18,686 nt of DNA from DATEHG01 sp041691295. Its GTDB lineage: Bacteria > Gemmatimonadota > Gemmatimonadetes > Gemmatimonadales > GWC2-71-9. Below the pieces are notes generated by a model. It was not told the DNA's origin and made no database searches. It worked only from the letters and a program-made list of their open reading frames with translations. Both the position numbers and the translations under genes were made by a program. Positions 7,346-15,090 of this stretch are shown here, in pieces (the stretch's first letter is position 1; each line of letters begins with the position of its first letter). Location: positions 1-18,686 of the forward strand of contig JBEPVA010000062.1 of assembly GCA_041691295.1 (NCBI GenBank). The letters run 5' to 3'.

Positions 7346-8200
7346 GTGGTTCCGCTATGTCAAACAGGCTGCCAGCAGATCGACCCTTTTCCGAATGCGC
7401 CAGGAATTTTTCTCGGCAGCCTCATTACCCCAACGAAATGCACCGTCGGAAATCTGAACGATGGGGATGTGGATGGCCTTGAGGACCTCTGCGAGACCAA
7501 TCTGAGCGCCGCCTTTGCTCCCGAGCTTTTCACGGCCGGAGGGCTCGACAATACCGGGCGGGAATCGCGCTGGGTCGCACGACCTCTATCGACCGGTGTC
7601 GTCCGAATCATGTACTTGCTCTCCTACTACTACGACGCTGGTACCACCCCTCCCCCACTCAGCTGCACTCCGTGGAGCCCCACGGACTGCGCTCCCCACA
7701 ATGGCGATTCAGAACTGATCGTTCTGGACGTGACGTACAACCTCGAGACCCAGCATTGGGTGCTCACCAACGCGATTTACTCCGAGCACGACTCCTTCGG
7801 CAGCTACGGGACCGGTGGCGCCGAATATCCAGTGATCTTGTACTACCCTGCGAAAAAGGGCGGATACCCACGGGCGTGGGTGTCACAGGGAAAACACGCC
7901 AATTACGCCACAGAACAGGAATGCAACGAGGGCGGTAAGGCTGAAACGGATGATTGCACTTACAATAGTACGGCATCTCGGGTCGCTGTTGGCGTGACTC
8001 TCAATCTCGGGAGCAGGGCTCATCACGGCGGCTCGGGCCAGAACTGTGTCGTCTCGCTCAATCCTGCCTACGTCTACTACGGAAGCGGAAAGACCGAATG
8101 CTATTGGTCCGGGAGTCGTTTCAGAGGCTGGGTGCCGGATTCCGTTGGTGGCGGTGATGCAGATCCCTATGGCCCCAAGCTCCTCTTCTGGGGTTTCTGA
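7346..8200 (+). CDS. Putative secreted lipoprotein, possibly Vps62/DUF946-like
   Basis: The uninterrupted frame encodes 284 residues from a GTG that has no ribosome-binding site; the natural start is more likely TTG 7244 (see the separate entry), which would make the protein a lipoprotein. The body has many cysteines and a segment, EYPVILYYPAKKGG followed by AWVSQGKHANY, that resembles the core of the Vps62/DUF946 family of unknown biochemical function, where a similar GKHA(N/S)Y motif occurs. That assignment is from memory of the motif and is tentative. The paired cysteines suggest an extracytoplasmic protein with disulfides. The next gene starts 10 bp downstream with its SD sequence overlapping this stop codon, so the two form an operon. 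If the amber codon is real, this copy is a pseudogene. Confidence 0.55.
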   Translation: MVPLCQTGCQQIDPFPNAPGIFLGSLITPTKCTVGNLNDGDVDGLEDLCETNLSAAFAPELFTAGGLDNTGRESRWVARPLSTGVVRIMYLLSYYYDAGTTPPPLSCTPWSPTDCAPHNGDSELIVLDVTYNLETQHWVLTNAIYSEHDSFGSYGTGGAEYPVILYYPAKKGGYPRAWVSQGKHANYATEQECNEGGKAETDDCTYNSTASRVAVGVTLNLGSRAHHGGSGQNCVVSLNPAYVYYGSGKTECYWSGSRFRGWVPDSVGGGDADPYGPKLLFWGF

Positions 8201-8210
8201 GGAGAATCCG

Positions 8211-8591
8211 ATGCCGACCATCTCACTCCGAGCCCTCTGGCTCCCGATAGTGCTTCTGACCGTTTGCTCGGTACCACTGCGGGCCCAGCGACTGTTGTCG
8301 CACAATTCAGCGGCGCTGCCGGCCTCTTTCTCGGCCGAACTTCCGACCCGATCTCGCGAAACAGGCCCGACCCTCGCTCGCGACTCCACCGTCAGCGGCG
8401 GAGGCTCCAAGAGCTACTGGAAGGCCGGCGCAATTATTGGCGGCGTGGCTACCGGCATCTATGGTGCACAGCTATCCGGACTTTGCGAGAGTAATTGCTC
8501 GGCAGTTTCAACAATTCTTAGCGGCCTCCTTGGCACGCTACCGGGCATTGTCGTTGGGGGCTTGGTCGGTTCGCTGTTTCCGAAGCACTGA
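8211..8591 (+). CDS. Small exported protein with glycine-rich hydrophobic segments
   Basis: The 126-residue product starts at ATG 8211, preceded by AGGAG at a spacing of six bases; this SD overlaps the stop codon of the upstream gene. Residues 1-25 form a signal peptide ending in LRA before Q26. After a polar stretch, residues about 66-123 contain two glycine-rich hydrophobic segments (AGAIIGGVATGIYG and LGTLPGIVVGGLVG) separated by a CESNC pair. The pattern recalls glycine-zipper envelope proteins, but I do not recognise a family and give no function. It is cotranscribed with the putative lipoprotein. Confidence 0.65.
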   Translation: MPTISLRALWLPIVLLTVCSVPLRAQRLLSHNSAALPASFSAELPTRSRETGPTLARDSTVSGGGSKSYWKAGAIIGGVATGIYGAQLSGLCESNCSAVSTILSGLLGTLPGIVVGGLVGSLFPKH

Positions 8592-8597
8592 GGGAGG

Positions 8598-8632
8598 GAG
8601 ACGAGAGACTAGAGACGAGAGACGAGAGACTG
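8598..8632. repeat. Heptamer tandem repeat (GAGACGA, 5 units)
   Basis: Five units, GAGACGA, GAGACTA, GAGACGA, GAGACGA and GAGACTG, start six bases after a stop codon in the spacer between convergent genes. A complementary stretch (GACTCTCGTCTCTCGAC, 8684-8700) lies 50 bp further on, so the transcript of either strand can fold back; the arrangement could serve as a two-way terminator. Confidence 0.75.
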
Positions 8633-8683
8633 AACAGTGAAGGCCGGCATCCTGAAGCCGGGCACTGTACCAGAGGAATGAAT

Positions 8684-8700
8684 GACTCTCGTCTCTCGAC
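8684..8700. repeat. Inverted partner of the GAGACGA repeat
   Basis: The reverse complement, GTCGAGAGACGAGAGTC, matches the phase and sequence of the repeat at 8598-8632 almost completely. Together they can form a long imperfect stem between two convergent genes. Confidence 0.55.
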
Positions 8701-8720
8701 TAAGTTTCGTCTTCCGACCC

Positions 8721-9554
8721 CTAGACGTAATTCCGCAGGACCATCTCCGCCGCCGGCGCATCCATCAGGTCGGCGCTGCGATTTTCCTCGAACCGGTCGA
8801 GCAGGTCATCGACCCTGAGCCGCCGCTTCCGGACCCCACTGATATCCTGCACGACCTGGCCCCGGTGCATCATCAGCACCCGGTCTCCCATCCGGATGGC
8901 CTGCTGCAATGAATGGGTCACCATCAGCGTCGTCAGTCCTTCCCGTTTGATCACCTCCTGGGTCCGCTGCAACACCAGTTCGGCGCTCTGCGGATCCAGC
9001 GCCGCCGTATGCTCGTCGAGCAGCAGCAGGCTGGGGCGCACCACGGTTGCCATCAGCAGCGTCAGGGCTTGGCGCTGGCCGCCCGAGAGCCGCCCCATCG
9101 GGGCATCCAGCCGGTCTTCCAGACCCATATCCAGCCCTTCTATCTGAAGGCGTAACTGGGCCAGCCGGTCCGCCGTCAGCGCCGGCCGAAGACTGAGATG
9201 CCGCCCACGGCGCGCGGCCAGTGCCAGGTTTTCCGCGACGGTCAGATCGGCGGCGGTACCGGTGAATGGATCCTGGAACACCCGGCCGATCATCCTGGCC
9301 CGGCGGTGTTCGGGCAGTGCGCCCAGGTCCTGGCCTTCGAGCCGGATCACGCCGCGATCGATCGGGAAGCTGCCGGCAATGGCGTTGAGCAGGCTCGATT
9401 TGCCCGAGCCGTTGGTCCCGATCACGATGGCGAATTCGCCCGGCTGCAGGGTGAGGTCCACCCCCTGCAGCGCCTTGATCTCGTTGGTCGTGCCGGCGGC
9501 GAAGGTCCGCCGGACCCCGTGCAGTTCGAGCGCCGGATCAGACACGGCGGCCAT
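8721..9554 (-). CDS. ABC importer ATP-binding protein, TrpZ-like (COG1101-type)
   Basis: The 277-residue ATPase has a full set of motifs: Walker A GTNGSGKSS at 46-54, Q-loop Q94, signature LSGGQRQ at 156-162, Walker B LLLLDE at 176-181 with DEHTAALDP, and H-loop H214. The DEHTAALDP wording is characteristic of the ATPases that pair with ABC_sub_bind (DUF534) lipoproteins and TrpY-like permeases, the putative tryptophan/tyrosine importers. It powers uptake through the permease encoded just upstream. Its ATG at 9554 lies 17 bp inside the permease gene; an in-frame GTG at 9545 is an alternative and also overlaps. It is the last gene of the operon, facing a convergent neighbour. Confidence 0.88.
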   Translation of the reverse strand: MAAVSDPALELHGVRRTFAAGTTNEIKALQGVDLTLQPGEFAIVIGTNGSGKSSLLNAIAGSFPIDRGVIRLEGQDLGALPEHRRARMIGRVFQDPFTGTAADLTVAENLALAARRGRHLSLRPALTADRLAQLRLQIEGLDMGLEDRLDAPMGRLSGGQRQALTLLMATVVRPSLLLLDEHTAALDPQSAELVLQRTQEVIKREGLTTLMVTHSLQQAIRMGDRVLMMHRGQVVQDISGVRKRRLRVDDLLDRFEENRSADLMDAPAAEMVLRNYV

Positions 9555-10482
9555 CCAGCGAGGGCGGACCCTGCAGCAGGTTGCGGAACGCTTTCGGGAT
9601 CACCATGGCCGCCACCACGAAGACCGCGGTGATGAGCTTGAGGCTGTTGCCGTCGAGGCCCAGGTGCAGGGCGCCCGCCACCAGCAGCCGGAACACCACC
9701 GCGCCGGCCGCGGCCGCCGCGCGCGAACGGCCAACTCCACGTTGACCCAACAGCACCACGCCCATCAACAGGCTGGCCAGTCCGGTCACGATGATGCCGC
9801 CACCCAGCGAGATATTCACGAATCCGATGAACTGCGCGAAGATAGCCCCCGACAGCCCGATCAGGCCGTTGGAAATGGCCAGCGCCAGCACCAGGGACTG
9901 ATCGACGTTGATGCCCTGGGCCCGGGCCATCAGACGATTATTGCCGGTGGCCCGGATCGAGAGTCCGAGGTTGGTGCGGAGAAAAAGATTGAGCAGCAGC
10001 GCCACGCCGGCCACCACCGCAAAGGTCAGCAGCAGCCCCATCCAGTTGCGGGAGCTGGTGGCGGTGCCAAACAGGATAAGGTCGCCGGTACCGCCGGCCA
10101 GCCGGCTGCCGATCTCATCGGCGATGGTCACCAGGGTCCGCCTTGAGGCCAGCGACAGATCTCCGCCATGCATCAGGTACAGGATCACCGAATACAGCGC
10201 AGTACTGGTTACGATCCCTGCCAGCAATCGTGGAATGCCGAGCCAGACCCGGAGCAGGCCGGTCACGACGCCGGCGCCGGCCCCCGCGATCGCGCCGCAG
10301 GTCGTGGCCAGTAGCGGTTCGGTTCCCCTGACCAGCAGCACACCGGCCACTGCCGCGCCGAGTCCGTACGACCCCTCCGCGGTGAGGTCGATCCGGTCAA
10401 ACACCCGGTACGTGATGAACACGCCCAGCGACAGCAGCGCCAGGATCAGGCCGATCGTCATGGCCCCGATCAGCAGGTTCAC
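9538..10482 (-). CDS. ABC importer permease, TrpY-like (COG4120-type)
   Basis: A 314-residue integral membrane protein with about eight or nine hydrophobic helices and short loops. Segments such as DLTAEGSYGLGAAVAG near the N-terminus and GINVDQSLVLALAISNGLIGLSGAIFAQ in the middle (given here in parts: GINVDQ, ISNGLIGLSGA) fit the branched-chain/sugar-like permease fold used by TrpXYZ-type importers. It starts with GTG overlapping the stop of the STAS gene by four bases (GTGA) and its own end overlaps the ATPase gene by 17 bases, so translation of all three is coupled. Substrate is probably an aromatic amino acid by family analogy only. Confidence 0.85.
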   Translation of the reverse strand: MNLLIGAMTIGLILALLSLGVFITYRVFDRIDLTAEGSYGLGAAVAGVLLVRGTEPLLATTCGAIAGAGAGVVTGLLRVWLGIPRLLAGIVTSTALYSVILYLMHGGDLSLASRRTLVTIADEIGSRLAGGTGDLILFGTATSSRNWMGLLLTFAVVAGVALLLNLFLRTNLGLSIRATGNNRLMARAQGINVDQSLVLALAISNGLIGLSGAIFAQFIGFVNISLGGGIIVTGLASLLMGVVLLGQRGVGRSRAAAAAGAVVFRLLVAGALHLGLDGNSLKLITAVFVVAAMVIPKAFRNLLQGPPSLDGRRV

Positions 10483-11771
10483 GTGACCGCGTCCGTAACG
10501 GCGGTGATCGGCGAGACCCAGCAGAGACCGCGGAGGAAGCTGCTTTCTCCTGCGCCGTCACTCTTCCGGTCATCGGCAATGAGGTGCAGCAGCCCGCGGA
10601 TCTTGAGGGTGCCGAACAACCGCAGGACCAGTCCCTGCATCGCGACGGTGCGCTGTGGCAGCGGATCGTACGGGAAGACCAGGGCGTGGAAATGTCCCAT
10701 CAAGCCGGTCGAGCCGCCGAGTGGCCGCAGAAATTCGGCGAGCCGTCCGGTCGGATTCCGGGCCACGACACCGGTGATCAGCGCGGTCATGTTGCTGTAG
10801 GCCGCTTCGGGGGTGAAGCTCAGCCAGTTTTCGAGGTTCGGCGCGTAGCCCAGCGCCGGCTGTCCTGGCAGCCCGGGCGGCCGCTTGAGACCGGCGCCGA
10901 CCAGTCCGGCGGTTTCAACCGCCAGCACCATTCCCGCCACCTCCGCACCGGTAGACTCGAGTGCCACCCGGGCCAGGTCCGACAATGGCACTCGATCGTT
11001 GTCGGCCAGGGTCCGGAACCGGCCCAGGTGGGAAAATCGTCCGGCGCAGCTGAGGCCGTGGACCAGGATGCAGCGCGGCGGTTTGCTCCGGGTCCCCACC
11101 TGATAGTCGGCAACCAGCGCCCCATCCGTTGGCAGATAGGCTGCAACCCCGCCGGCCGCCAGCAGCTCGCCGGTGCGGGGCAGACAGTCCTCGGCGGTGG
11201 TGCCGAGGGCGCCGATGCCGAGTCCGAAGACCGAGTCGGGGAAGTCGACCCGGTGGCAGTCGGCGGGATGATAGGTGCCGGAGAACAGGGTGGCGGGTTC
11301 GCCGTAGAGTTGGCAGGACAGGCTGGCGCCCGGCTCCCGGGCGGTGAATTCGTAGTAACCCTTGTCGGCGGGGAGTTCCTGGACCCGCCAGTCGTCGCGG
11401 GTCTGATCACTCAGCCGGTGCATCAGGACCGAGGAGCGGGTCCTGGCCGCGATCGGGATCTCGGCCGGTTCTTCCCAGAGCAGCCTGTCCTCCAGGCCCA
11501 CCAGCCGCATGGCGTCGAGCACCACGTCGGACGGGTTGATCACCCGGAGTTCACCGCGCAGCCCCGAGAAGTCCTCGTACCGGAGGGCCAGCACCTGAGT
11601 TCCGGCCGAACTCAGGTAGTTCACCTCGGACATGTCGATCAGGACCGAACGGCGGCCTTCGCTCAGGAACTCTTCGAGCGTGGCCGAAAGATGGTCCGCC
11701 CACTCACCATCGAGCCTGCCGGACAGGCGCACGACGGCACGGTCGCCGTCGTACGCCGTCGACATCTTCAT
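10479..11771 (-). CDS. STAS-domain protein with large unassigned C-terminal region
   Basis: Of 430 residues, about 5-98 form a STAS domain like anti-sigma-factor antagonists: GDRAVVRLSGRLDG, then IDMSEVNYLSSAGTQVL, in which S55 aligns with the serine phosphorylated in that family. Residues about 105-430 do not match any family I know; they look soluble and mixed alpha/beta, with FGLGIGALG near 175 and no signal peptide or obvious membrane helix. The gene sits inside an ABC importer operon, overlapping the binding-protein gene by ATGA and the permease gene by GTGA. STAS domains control transport in other systems (SulP carriers, MlaB), so a regulatory or coupling role for the importer is plausible but inferred. 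An in-frame ATG at codon 3 is an alternative start. Confidence 0.75.
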   Translation of the reverse strand: MKMSTAYDGDRAVVRLSGRLDGEWADHLSATLEEFLSEGRRSVLIDMSEVNYLSSAGTQVLALRYEDFSGLRGELRVINPSDVVLDAMRLVGLEDRLLWEEPAEIPIAARTRSSVLMHRLSDQTRDDWRVQELPADKGYYEFTAREPGASLSCQLYGEPATLFSGTYHPADCHRVDFPDSVFGLGIGALGTTAEDCLPRTGELLAAGGVAAYLPTDGALVADYQVGTRSKPPRCILVHGLSCAGRFSHLGRFRTLADNDRVPLSDLARVALESTGAEVAGMVLAVETAGLVGAGLKRPPGLPGQPALGYAPNLENWLSFTPEAAYSNMTALITGVVARNPTGRLAEFLRPLGGSTGLMGHFHALVFPYDPLPQRTVAMQGLVLRLFGTLKIRGLLHLIADDRKSDGAGESSFLRGLCWVSPITAVTDAVT

Positions 11772-12784
11772 GGCGTTTTGGTCGACCCCGCTGCGGTGGG
11801 CCGGGCTTCCTTGGCAACATCGTCCGGCACCGGAACTCCGGTGTTCGGATTGACGGCCAAGTGCGTCGTCTTGAGCTGGAAGAACGGAATCGTTGCCGGG
11901 CTCTCACCCTTGAGGATTCGGCCGATCATCTTGCCCGCTTCGACGCCGCCCTCCTGGAAATCGGGGTAGAACGCGGCATAGGCGCCCTTGACCACCTCGA
12001 ACGGCGAGGAGGAAAAGACCGGGATCTTCTTGTCCTTGCTGATCTGGATGATGCTCTCGAACCCGGCGTGAGCCGCATTGCCGTAGATCTCGATGGCATC
12101 GACCTTCTGGCCGACCAGGGCGGTGGTGGCTTCGGAGGCATCCCCGGCGCTGTTGATCGGCATCGAGACCACGCTAAAGCCCGCCTTCCTGGCGGTGCTC
12201 TCCATCTTGTCCTTGAGGGTGACCGACAGCTGCTCGCCGGGGCTGAACAGGATGCCGAGCTTCCGGGCCTTGGGCAGCGCCCGGCGGATCAGCTCCACTC
12301 GGCGGGCCTGCTCCGGATCGCCGAATCCGGGAGAGTAGACCCCGGTGAAGTTGGCCAGGTGATTCGAGTCGGTGGTACCGGCGCCGGCCGCGAAGGGATC
12401 GGACAGCAGGTGGAAGACCACCGGCACCGTCTTGACCCGCTGGACCGCCACCTGCAGCGTGGCGTCCTGCAGTGTGACGATGACCTTGGCCTTGGCGTCG
12501 ATGGCCGCATCGATCAGGCTGGGCAGCGTGGCCAGGTCCCCCTGGGCGCTGGACAGCTTGAACTCGTAGTCCCGGCCCTGCTCCAGGTTCATTTCCTGGA
12601 GGCCGACCTTGAGCGCATCTTCGCTCCACTCGCTGCCCATCCAGTCGGCCGCGCGAATGATCGCGATGACCGGCTTGGCGGTGGTGGCGGTCTCGGCCGG
12701 CTTGGGCTTCTCGCCGCAGGCGGCGAGCCCGGCCAGCAGCAGGGCGGTCAATACGGATCGAATGGGCAGGGCGCGGGCAGACAT
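11768..12784 (-). CDS. ABC importer substrate-binding lipoprotein, TrpX-like (DUF534)
   Basis: The 338-residue protein begins with a lipoprotein signal peptide ending in LAAC (C23), then a short linker and the periplasmic-binding fold from about residue 38 (VIAIIRAADW). Motifs such as AKVIVTLQDATLQVA, VVFHLLSDPFAAG, GILFSPGEQLSV and the conserved C-terminal YPDFQEGGVEAGKM (about 280) are those of the ABC_sub_bind family, whose studied members bind aromatic amino acids. It would capture ligand at the outer face of the inner membrane for the permease and ATPase downstream. ATG 12784 is preceded by GAGGA at six bases. It is the first gene of the four-gene overlapping operon. Confidence 0.88.
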   Translation of the reverse strand: MSARALPIRSVLTALLLAGLAACGEKPKPAETATTAKPVIAIIRAADWMGSEWSEDALKVGLQEMNLEQGRDYEFKLSSAQGDLATLPSLIDAAIDAKAKVIVTLQDATLQVAVQRVKTVPVVFHLLSDPFAAGAGTTDSNHLANFTGVYSPGFGDPEQARRVELIRRALPKARKLGILFSPGEQLSVTLKDKMESTARKAGFSVVSMPINSAGDASEATTALVGQKVDAIEIYGNAAHAGFESIIQISKDKKIPVFSSSPFEVVKGAYAAFYPDFQEGGVEAGKMIGRILKGESPATIPFFQLKTTHLAVNPNTGVPVPDDVAKEARPTAAGSTKTP

Positions 12785-12790
12785 GCGGGA

Positions 12791-12795
12791 TCCTC
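12791..12795 (-). promoter_or_regulatory. Shine-Dalgarno of the TrpX-like gene
   Basis: GAGGA on the minus strand lies six bases before ATG 12784 and supports that start. Confidence 0.6.
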
Positions 12796-12849
12796 GGGAT
12801 AGACAGCGGTCAGGAACAGGACTGGATCGGGTATCTGGGCGAATGAATA

Positions 12850-12855
12850 AATATA
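12850..12855 (-). promoter_or_regulatory. Possible -10 element for the importer operon
   Basis: TATATT (minus strand) lies in an AT-rich island within the otherwise very GC-rich 107-bp gap between kinase and importer genes. It is placed about 65 bp upstream of the TrpX-like start. No good -35 hexamer is visible, so the call is weak; it would allow the operon its own promoter apart from the kinase. Confidence 0.3.
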
Positions 12856-12891
12856 GAGGCGGGGCGGGCGCGGGAAGGATTGAGGATCGGC

Positions 12892-14850
12892 TCAGCTCAT
12901 CGCTTCCCGGATTTCACTCGCCGCCGCAATGGCGTTGTCCACGTCACGCGACAGCGCCTTGGCCTGGCGGGTGGCCGTGGTCAGGTCGCCCATGGCGGCA
13001 TTGGCATCAGAGGACCGCAGCCGGATCAAGTCAAACCGGACCGTCTGCATCGCCAGCACGCAGCTTTCCATCTGGCTGGCCACCTGGTCCCGCCTCGACG
13101 CCAGGTCCTTCATCGCCTTTTTCTTCCGTTCGAGCAGCCCCAGCCGGCGAGTCCGCTCTTCATCCTCCGGCTCGCGCTGGATGGCGGCAATTCGCTCATC
13201 GATCTGGGCCACCGACTCCATGCCGACGTTGGTGTCCATGGCGTTGAGGGTCCGTCCGAGATCCATGGCCCGGGAGTACAACCCATCGACGGTGGTGGGG
13301 ACTTCCTCCGGCAACATCTTGCGCTCCGCGGGGGGCATCCGGTCCAGCAGCTTGTAGATCGCCACCCGGTCGCTGTGAACCTGGAGCGCCTGTGGCAGGA
13401 ACGGTCCGAAGTCGGAAGCGGTGGGCGCCGGGGGTTGCCGGCCGATCTTGCCACCGGTCCCGATCTTGGCCTCGATCGCGTCATGGGCGGGCGGCCGGCT
13501 CAGCACATCCTTCCAGCTGTAGCCCGCCTGCCAGAGCTTCATGTACTGCGGCAGCAGGCCGAATCCGCCCCAGACCCCCGCCACCACGATGGACCAGCCG
13601 GGTACCCCGTGGCCGGTGACAATGTCGAGCAGCACCAGACCTCCCGACACGGCGGCCCATTTGGCAAACTGGGCCCGGGTCTGGACCACGATCCGCGGCT
13701 CACCGGTATCCGGCAACGCCGAATTGTCATCGATGCCCTGGCGGCTCACCGGGCGCCGATTGCCCCGCTCCAGCCGGTCCAGCTGCCGGTTGCCCCGGTC
13801 AGCCTGCATCCCGGTGCCGCCGGGACGCTGGCGTTCGAGTGACGGCCTTCGCGCCAAAGGCGTCCCGGCCCGTGAAGACCCGGCCGCCCGCGAGGTGCCG
13901 GCGGTACGAGGTGCCGGTGCTGGCGAACTGAGCCGGGACGACTGGGTCGAGGGCTTGGCGCGGGTGGTCCCGGTCGGCCGGTAGCCGGTGACGGTCCGGT
14001 TCTCCAGCGCGCGGCGCAGGGCATCGGCGGTGGGCCAGCGATTCTCCGGATCCTTTTCGAGGCAGCGCGCCACCGCCAGCACCAGGTCCTCTGGCGCGTC
14101 GGGCCGCTGTTCGATGACCGATGGGGCCACTTCGGTGATCTGCTTCATCAGGATGCCGGCCACCGTCGGTGCATTGAACGGCAGCTCACCGGTCAGCATC
14201 TGGTACGACACGACGCCGAGGCTGTACAGGTCGGAGCGGCCGTCGATTTCCCGTTCACCGGCGGCCTGCTCGGGACTCATGAACTGCGGCGTGCCAATGG
14301 CAACACCGGCGCTGGTCAGAGTGCCCCCCGACGACGAGGACATGGCCTTGGCAATGCCGAAGTCCGTGACCATGACCCGGCCGCGGGTGCCTTCGAGCAG
14401 GATGTTATCGGGCTTGATGTCGCGATGGATGACTGATAGTGCATGGGCGGCGCTGAGCGCGTCCGCCGTTTCCTTCATGATCCGGCGCGCTTCCTCCGGC
14501 GGCAGTTGCCCTCGGCGCCGGATCCGGCTGGCCAGGGACTCGCCATCGACATAACCCATGATGAAATAGACCAGCCCGCTCCCCTCACCCACCGCGAAAA
14601 TCGGCACGATGTGGGGGTGGGACAGCCGGGCCGAGGTTTCCGCCTCCCGGGCAAATCGCGCCCGGATATCGGCCTGGTAGGCCAGCTCGGGCGGCAGCAC
14701 CTTGATAGCCACCCGCCGCTTGAGCTTTTCGTCCCGGGCCCGGTAGACCACTCCCATACCGCCACGACCAATTTCCCCTTCGATGGTGTAGAACCCACCA
14801 AGGGCCTCGCTGAGGCGCTGGACCAGCGGCTGCGACAGGGGATCAGTCAT
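12892..14850 (-). CDS. Ser/Thr protein kinase with two-helix membrane segment and coiled-coil tail
   Basis: A 652-residue Hanks-type kinase. The N-terminal catalytic domain (about 20-285) has the glycine loop GRGGMG at 28-33, K50, HRDIKPDN at 142-149 (catalytic D144), DFG at 163-165 and GTPQFMSPEQ, so it should be active. A low-complexity R/P/S/T-rich linker (about 288-380) leads to two hydrophobic helices (about 397-412 and 418-436) in a 2TM-like arrangement. The tail (about 547-652) is charged and likely coiled coil (ERKKKAMKDLASRRDQ). With two helices, both kinase and tail would face the cytoplasm. No extracellular PASTA-type sensor is present, so the signal is probably intracellular or in the tail. 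It lies 107 bp upstream of the importer operon on the same strand and could phosphorylate its STAS protein; that link is inference. Confidence 0.88.
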   Translation of the reverse strand: MTDPLSQPLVQRLSEALGGFYTIEGEIGRGGMGVVYRARDEKLKRRVAIKVLPPELAYQADIRARFAREAETSARLSHPHIVPIFAVGEGSGLVYFIMGYVDGESLASRIRRRGQLPPEEARRIMKETADALSAAHALSVIHRDIKPDNILLEGTRGRVMVTDFGIAKAMSSSSGGTLTSAGVAIGTPQFMSPEQAAGEREIDGRSDLYSLGVVSYQMLTGELPFNAPTVAGILMKQITEVAPSVIEQRPDAPEDLVLAVARCLEKDPENRWPTADALRRALENRTVTGYRPTGTTRAKPSTQSSRLSSPAPAPRTAGTSRAAGSSRAGTPLARRPSLERQRPGGTGMQADRGNRQLDRLERGNRRPVSRQGIDDNSALPDTGEPRIVVQTRAQFAKWAAVSGGLVLLDIVTGHGVPGWSIVVAGVWGGFGLLPQYMKLWQAGYSWKDVLSRPPAHDAIEAKIGTGGKIGRQPPAPTASDFGPFLPQALQVHSDRVAIYKLLDRMPPAERKMLPEEVPTTVDGLYSRAMDLGRTLNAMDTNVGMESVAQIDERIAAIQREPEDEERTRRLGLLERKKKAMKDLASRRDQVASQMESCVLAMQTVRFDLIRLRSSDANAAMGDLTTATRQAKALSRDVDNAIAAASEIREAMS

Positions 14851-14911
14851 TAGCTAGGAGTAAAAGACATATAGATTTAGCGGAAGGCGGGGGCCACAGC
14901 AACAGGCCAAA

Positions 14912-14935
14912 TCAGGCGGTCAGGCGGGCAGGCGG
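14912..14935. repeat. Octamer tandem repeat (TCAGGCGG, 3 units)
   Basis: Three units, TCAGGCGG, TCAGGCGG and GCAGGCGG, lie in the divergent spacer. Confidence 0.65.
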
Positions 14936-14955
14936 ACAGAAATGACAAAAACAGG

Positions 14956-14973
14956 TGGTTGAGCTGTCAACCA
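14956..14973. promoter_or_regulatory. Operator-like inverted repeat TGGTTGA-GCTG-TCAACCA
   Basis: A perfect 7-bp inverted repeat with a 4-bp centre lies roughly midway between two divergent genes. Its size and symmetry suit a dimeric repressor site. No T-run follows, so a terminator is unlikely. The regulator is unknown. Confidence 0.4.
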
Positions 14974-15090
14974 GTCAGGCCGAAGCGATTCGCCCTGCAA
15001 CGAAAAAGCAGATTGAGGTGATGAATTGCGAGGTCTGGCTACCTTCGCTCCGCCCGTCCGCCTAGTCTGGCATGCCCGCTGCACATATGG

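Noticed and set aside
8046..8210. An upstream extension of the small exported protein to position 8046
   Set aside because: The extension overlaps the preceding gene by 155 bases, whereas ATG 8211 has a strong SD and begins a signal peptide.
10584..11969. A 461-codon open frame on the plus strand opposite the STAS gene
   Set aside because: Its translation is low-complexity (G/Q/R/H-rich) without motifs, and the minus strand carries a recognisable STAS domain with overlapping operon junctions. It is a by-product of high GC.
11861..13842. Long plus-strand frames (about 313 and 320 codons) opposite the TrpX-like and kinase genes
   Set aside because: They lie entirely antisense to genes with clear lipobox or kinase motifs and have no start signals or family features.
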